Translations under genes and position numbers: made by a program
From: Margaritispora aquatica
Taxonomy: Eukaryota > Ascomycota > Leotiomycetes > Helotiales > Discinellaceae
Direction of reading: 5' to 3'
DNA: 64,000 nt
Assembly: GCA_007644065.1 (NCBI GenBank)
Contig: VJWN01000013.1
Coordinates: 434,001 to 498,000, forward strand
Notes under the pieces: generated by a model
Told to the model about the DNA's origin: nothing
The model's input: the letters and a program-made list of their open reading frames with translations, nothing else
Databases searched by the model: none
In this document: positions 58,977-64,000 of the stretch, piece after piece
Numbering within the stretch: the first letter of the stretch is position 1
Layout: each line of letters starts with the position of its first letter

Positions 58977-61900
58977 TTTTATGCCAAGTGCCTTTGATAT
59001 TCTCCTGCACTTTCTCAATCCTACAGCTAAGTGGAAATTGCTAATAATGTTCCGAATCGAAATTGATGAAGCCTTAATAATGATAAATCTCAGTCCTTCT
59101 GCTGCCTATTCTGATATTGCAACAAGAAGATTCATTGGTTATAGAGACAAGTGGCTCAAAGGTCGTCGATGCTATTTGATACGGAAGGAACTATCCAACT
59201 ATTATTTAAAGCAAAGTCGAGAGATGAAAAGGTTTGGGAAGAGAAGGCAAGGAAAGAAGCAATACCGAATAACGGTATTGAGAGACAATAAAAGACAGGT
59301 ACGTAAAGAAGGTGATATGATGTTGAAACTCAAGTGGACATCAGTCTAGATAAAGAGAGGAATAGACTTGACAATGTCTGTCGGCGACGGGAACCTAAGG
59401 AAAGGCTGAGCAACAAGCAAAGCCATGTGCATGTGGTCGGTCTTGTAGTCAAAAGACTATTTGATTGTGGGAGGGATCGTCGAATAAAAGAAGTGTTCTT
59501 AGAGGTCTGCCAAGCAAAAGAAATGGAGATTGTACGACCTCCCGTCATCTCTCTTTCAAGGACAGGGAGTTTGATGCCGGGTCCTGGTTTGGGGAAAGTG
59601 AAGGGGATAGAGTAATTGGCCACCGCATAACTCTCAACCGAAGCTGCTGACGACAACCAAGACTGAGGTTGAGGGAAGGACCAACCCAAAGTCAGCTTCT
59701 GGTGGTTTGATGTTCCGAAGTCCTTTGATTTCAGATGCCGGCATCAAGAGAGGCTGCGCCATGGAAAAGAGCCGGTTGGAGGGGTCAAGTTTAAAGAAAA
59801 ACGAAGAGCTTGTTTCCGCTTCTGTGTCTCCCATCTCTCGAAAAGATGCCTTTCCGGGACGTACTGAATAATGCCGAGTTGAACTAGATAGGCACAAATA
59901 CATGCTCCGCAAAGTACTCCAGATATTGTACGCGTCGAAGTAGTGCGTATCCTGTACTACCTTAGTACGTAATGACGCAAGGTCTGAGTCGAGCATGAGG
60001 TGGCATGTGCAACTACTTTCGATGATTTTTTCATGTCAAAGCGAACTCTAAAGGCCGGTTTAGCCCTCGCGACAAGCGGCTGAAAGAAGAATGCGAATTC
60101 AAACCTCAAACAAAGACAAGTACTGTAGACAGCAATCTTATCTTTCGGGCATCGGAACTTTATCAAGTTCAGTACTGTAAAGTCGCTTCCTCTCTGAGTC
60201 GCCTTTCTTGTCCGTTCGTATCCTTGAACCTTGATCTCGGCAACGTCGGATACGTATATCGTATACGCATACACATTCCATGGCCACGTCCCCTCAAGTT
60301 CCAGACTTCGAAAGATGGAGAAATTCCAAAACTTGCGATGGCAAGGAGAAAGAATAATAAGATGAACTTATCCCAAAACAGTACTTATCCACACGACAGA
60401 GTGAAGAGTGGGGTTCATGTATGACACTTGTCCAATGAGGTCCGACATACTGATATAAGTACGTATCGTCAAAGCTTCCCGGAGCTTGCCAAGCCACGGC
60501 TGGCGGATGGCGGATGGCGGATGGCTTGGGATGATGATCTTACGATGGTGGTTCGGCATATGACAGGTTGAAGCCGTTAATCAGGTGGACTCCTGCCATA
60601 TTCATTGTCAAAATGTCGGACCGACATCAGGATTTCGAACATTCCCGGTCTTGGCATTTCAATATCAACGTCAAAGTCTCAAGCTTGTGTGGACTAGATT
60701 CGAAGCTTGAGCATGAGCACCACAACCTTGACATCAAACCGATATGTGGCCATGGTGTGGCTTGTAGGACTGGTGTGAACGCTGGACCAAAAAGGCGGAT
60801 TTCGGACGGTTGGTCAAATGAGTACTCTCAAGACAGTGTTCGTCGATGGCCATCCGTGATCTATGAGCAGGGTGTTATTGACAAATTATGCTTGAGAGCA
60901 TGAAGACTATCGGAATACCAATCTCGATTAATCGCGTTAAGTCTTTGATCCAGCTAAAATCCGAATAAAGCGAATGACCGAAAAGTTCAAGTTGCTTTGA
61001 GGAGTACTGGAAGATGTTATGCCCGGAGATAATATATAAGATTCTGACTTCCGCAGTCTCTGCAGCTGATATGCTATCGACTGGCATATTTTCTTGCTAA
61101 GTACATTATCAAGATGTCGCAGAATTTTACTGAACTAGTTCCCGAGAATACTACAACTGGCATATATGTTCAAATCTGTAAGTGAAGGCGGTGTTGATAT
61201 GAGAGCGAAGGCGGAACGTCTAATACCAGAATTTGCCAAATTACAACGCGTAGAGAAAATATACAAGTAGATCATGTGGGTATTTATTTTTACCCTAGCC
61301 CTGTAGGTCATTTAAAAATCTTGATTTACAAAAAAAGAGCAAGAATGCCTACCTTGAAGAACTGGAAATTTAATGACAGCCCCACGTTACACATTTACAC
61401 GTTCATAGTCCATACTGAGCTACATGATTGATATTATGCTTGGTCGGCTTCGGTGAGTACTTCAATGCTAGATATTGCGGCAGCTAGAAAGTTCTAGCAT
61501 GGCTTGCGCTATTCCATTATGTCAAGTGGCGGAGGGCATCTTCGCATTCCATATCAACATCAAAACGTATACGAATACATGAGGTGTGATCTGAAGAAGG
61601 AAGGCGGTGGGCATGTAAAATGTTGCTATACCAATGTCGCATACATTAGGATAATTGTCTTGGAGTTCAATTTGAGTTCTTTTAGGTTGCGAATCTATCG
61701 AAAGTCACGTCGTGAGTAGAGGACTGTATGTGTCACTGAACTAGAATCATTGAATGATTATTAGTGAGCCTTGGATATCACTCTTCATGTTGTGATCAGC
61801 TGTGAATGATCCAGAGCTCAGTCGATCACTCAACCTGATGTTCATTGAAGTACTAGCTAGCATGACTATATTGAGGAGCTTAGCGAGGGGTCAGGGGTTC

Positions 61901-62134
61901 GTCTTCACCGTACCCTTGGCGAGGTGGGCCTACGTCACTGTCACTTCTCACAGCCCAGCCCAGCTCAACTCACCCCACCATTATTTTGTTCCATACTCCA
62001 CAATCCAAGACATCTCCAGCACAGCACAGCATACATCACATCTAATTTACGTTTTTCATCTCCTCCCACTCCTCACCCCCTCTCTGATCTTTTCTCCCAC
62101 TTCAAACCTCTCAGACCACCACCCATCTCTCAAG
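58977..62134. other. long divergent intergenic region, no gene seen
   Basis: Over 3 kb between the PAP2 gene (-) and the GH16 gene (+). Three GGATGGC units are at about 60503-60525. No open frame has a convincing domain or exon chain. The last 150 bp before 62135 are C/T-rich, as in a fungal leader. Confidence 0.55.
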
Positions 62135-63308
62135 ATGTCCTTCCAAAACAAGCTCGACGGCCTCTTCAACAAGGGCAAAGCCAAGCTCGAAGAATACACC
62201 AACAAGCACCAAAACCCTCCTCCGCAGCAGAATTACCAACCCCAGTATGGTTATCAACAGCCTCCTCCACAGAACAACGGAGGACCACCACCTATCAACT
62301 ACAGCTCAAAGCCTGGGGGATCCAATCGCGGCCCGGCAGAGTACTGGAGAGCGAATTTCAACCCGCAGACACCGATTTATGAGCTATTCCAGCAGGAGAC
62401 GGGGGCACATGGGTAGGTGTGGTGTTTCATTTGGTTGTGATTACTTGTATTCGAGATGAGAGATGCTCATGTGGTAGTATATGTCTAAGAACTGCCTTGT
62501 CTTCAAAAAGATGATATAAGCCTCTATTCAAAAGACATTCAAAGCTCGAATTCTCTTTCAAATATTCTCAAATAAAAAGACAAAACACTAACACTACCAC
62601 CACAGCTGGGGCAACAACGAATCGCAAAACTACACCGCCGACCCCGCCAACGCCTTCTTCACGCCCGACAACAAGCTCGTGCTACGAGGCATCGTAAATT
62701 CGCACGCGCCCCAAGGACAAACCCACACCTCCGCCCGCCTCGTCTCCGCACAAGCGCTCTCCCGCCCCCGCGGCTTCATCTCCGCAACGCTGACCGCGCC
62801 CTCCGCTACCGGGATCTGGCCGGCCTTCTGGCTCCTCCCCTCGAACGTCAACTGGCCCACAGACGGCGAAGTAGATCTCTTCGAGTCCTGGAACGGCGAC
62901 AACATCAACCACTCGTGTCTGCACTGGGGCCACTTCAACGGGCCGGACAGCCAGAAACATCGCGTGATGGAGACGCCTGTGCCGGGCATGGCGAGGGAGC
63001 CGCATGTTTTTGCGTTTGCGTGGGATGAGGAGAGGGAGGGGGGTGAGGGCGAGAGGGGTCGCATGGTTTGGTATATTGATGGCAGGCCGGTTATGAGGGG
63101 CATGATTCCTTCTGGGACAAGGCCCATGCGCGATTATAGGGTTATTTTGAATATTGCCATGGGTGGAAATGTGTGTCAGGGACAGCTGCCGAGGGATGGG
63201 ACATATGACTTTGTGGTGCATGAGTTGAAGATGTGCGAAGAGCCTATTGGGGGTTGGGGACAATTCAGGCAAGATTTTGATAGGTGTAGGGATGGGAAGA
63301 CGATGTGA
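62135..63308 (+). CDS. GH16-family glycosidase-like protein without signal peptide
   Basis: Two exons, 62135-62412 and 62606-63308, flank a 193-nt intron and give 326 residues. The N-terminus is an amphipathic, Lys-rich helix (1-28) and then a Pro/Gln/Asn-rich linker to about 70; no secretion signal is visible. The GH16 domain occupies about 78-315. Its active-site pattern E-x-D-x-x-E is complete at Glu181, Asp183 and Glu186 (EVDLFE), with preceding GIWPAFWLLP and following WHRHVF-type segments replaced by REPHVFAFAWD. GH16 enzymes cleave or transglycosylate beta-1,3/1,4-glucans. An intact catalytic triad in a protein apparently kept in the cytosol is odd. An in-frame open region upstream of 62135 exists but looks like leader, not coding sequence. 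Confidence 0.83.
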
Positions 63309-63668
63309 GACTCCTGAGCTCAAGTGTTATGTAGATAGATACCCGTTCATCATGATTGACGATATTATGACATGAAGTCAAAATAGGTTGGAAAGCAAAA
63401 TATAAAGCGGTTTCAACTCATCTCATTTGTCAATTCCTCAGCATGAAGAAGTACAGATTCTAGGTATCTTCCTCAGAAGTCTCTGAGCTACAGTCATTTC
63501 CTATGAGCCCTTGGTATCCTGTGTTGGTACAGTCCATGCAAACCTGTGTCATCCGACCCTAACTACCTTCAAATGCAATGACCATACGCCGTCCCATATA
63601 TTGTACAGATGCTCGCTCAATAACATCGATATCATTCATGCAATTCGTTACCAATCGTCAGATACACC
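63309..63668. other. convergent intergenic region
   Basis: 3' flanks of the GH16 gene (+) and set9 (-). Confidence 0.6.
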
Positions 63669-64000
63669 TCACATAGTGACCCTGGCTCGCTTTTTGTACT
63701 TCCTCTTAGGACGTAGCACCTCGACAGGTTCTACTGAGGCAGGTGCCTCGCTTAATTCTCTGGATGGTTGACTACCTGTCAAGCTGCTTCGATTTCGCTT
63801 TCTCGATGACCTTTCTTCCGCAGGTGCAATAAAGCGATGAACAGTTCGGTGGTCCAGAACACGTTCCTCCTCATCGTCGGATCCTTCCAGGTCTGTCTTG
63901 GGCCATTGATATCCATAGAGCTTGCTGTGACGCTCGCATCTTGGACAGGAAGCCCGTGTGAAGTATGCGTCCTTCTGAATAAACGACTCTTCACAAATCT
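63669..64000 (-). CDS. set9: histone H4-K20 methyltransferase Set9, C-terminal part
   Basis: The minus strand from the window edge reads 110 codons to a TGA at 63671-63669; the 5' part lies outside. The segment contains CPRCERHSKLYGYQWPKTDL followed by an acidic DDEEE run and VLDHRTVHRFI, which I recognise as the conserved post-SET Cys-containing region of fungal Set9. The SET domain itself is not in the window. After it comes a basic, probably disordered tail ending KRARVTM. Set9 (Kmt5 in fission yeast) methylates histone H4 lysine 20 and supports the DNA-damage checkpoint. Other frames on both strands here are open for short distances but show no family pattern. Confidence 0.8.
   Translation of the reverse strand, partial: ICEESFIQKDAYFTRASCPRCERHSKLYGYQWPKTDLEGSDDEEERVLDHRTVHRFIAPAEERSSRKRNRSSLTGSQPSRELSEAPASVEPVEVLRPKRKYKKRARVTM

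Noticed and set aside
59330..59689. 119-codon minus-strand open frame
   Set aside because: Ser/Leu-rich with no domain; no conserved features and no splice context.

Overview
The window is nuclear DNA of a filamentous ascomycete (Pezizomycotina). Genes lie on both strands with long spacers. Most are interrupted by short GT..AG introns of about 50-90 nt. The gene set is typical of such fungi: an APSES factor of the StuA class, a DUF3425 bZIP factor, the Ecm14 pseudo-carboxypeptidase, a PTS1/PTS2-bearing Pex8 and a Set9 C-terminus. A leotiomycete is my guess from overall feel, not proof. No prokaryotic, organellar or viral block was seen.

Layout. Positions 1-7160 hold no gene I can support, only purine-rich low-complexity DNA, a GCT microsatellite and a diverged tandem repeat. 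From 7.1 to 12.5 kb come a DUF3425 bZIP factor (-), a divergently placed short-chain dehydrogenase (+) and a Zrt3-like ZIP zinc transporter (+). From 13.8 to 32.5 kb is a dense housekeeping stretch: an L-type lectin (-), TIM13 (+), a PHD-finger protein (-), Pex8 (-), a TMEM170-like protein (+), a hexapeptide acetyltransferase (-), Ste14-type ICMT (+), a CLC Cl-/H+ antiporter (-), an isoamyl-acetate-type esterase (+) and a large Ser-rich protein (+) with a retropepsin-like core.

From 32.5 to 38.5 kb the DNA is accessory in character: a possible multicopper-oxidase relic, a secreted HExxH metallopeptidase, and a membrane-protein gene broken by stops and frame changes. From 38.5 to 64 kb genes are again well formed: an F-box protein (+), Ecm14 (-), a Syt1-like Sec7/PH Arf-GEF (+), SRP72 (-), StuA (+), a BTB protein (-), an Aur1/Ipt1-like PAP2 membrane protein (-), a GH16 protein without signal peptide (+), and the 3' end of set9 (-) cut by the window edge.

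There is no operon or obvious pathway cluster. Several genes serve the secretory route (lectin, SRP72, Syt1-like GEF, ICMT) or organelle biogenesis (TIM13, Pex8), but I see no reason to think they are co-regulated. Tight arrangements are the Pex8/TMEM170 divergent pair (about 200 bp) and the TMEM170/acetyltransferase convergent pair (57 bp between stops). Exon borders were read by eye from splice consensus, reading phase and family expectation. The most striking non-coding signal is a 746-nt ATG-free stretch directly upstream of stuA.
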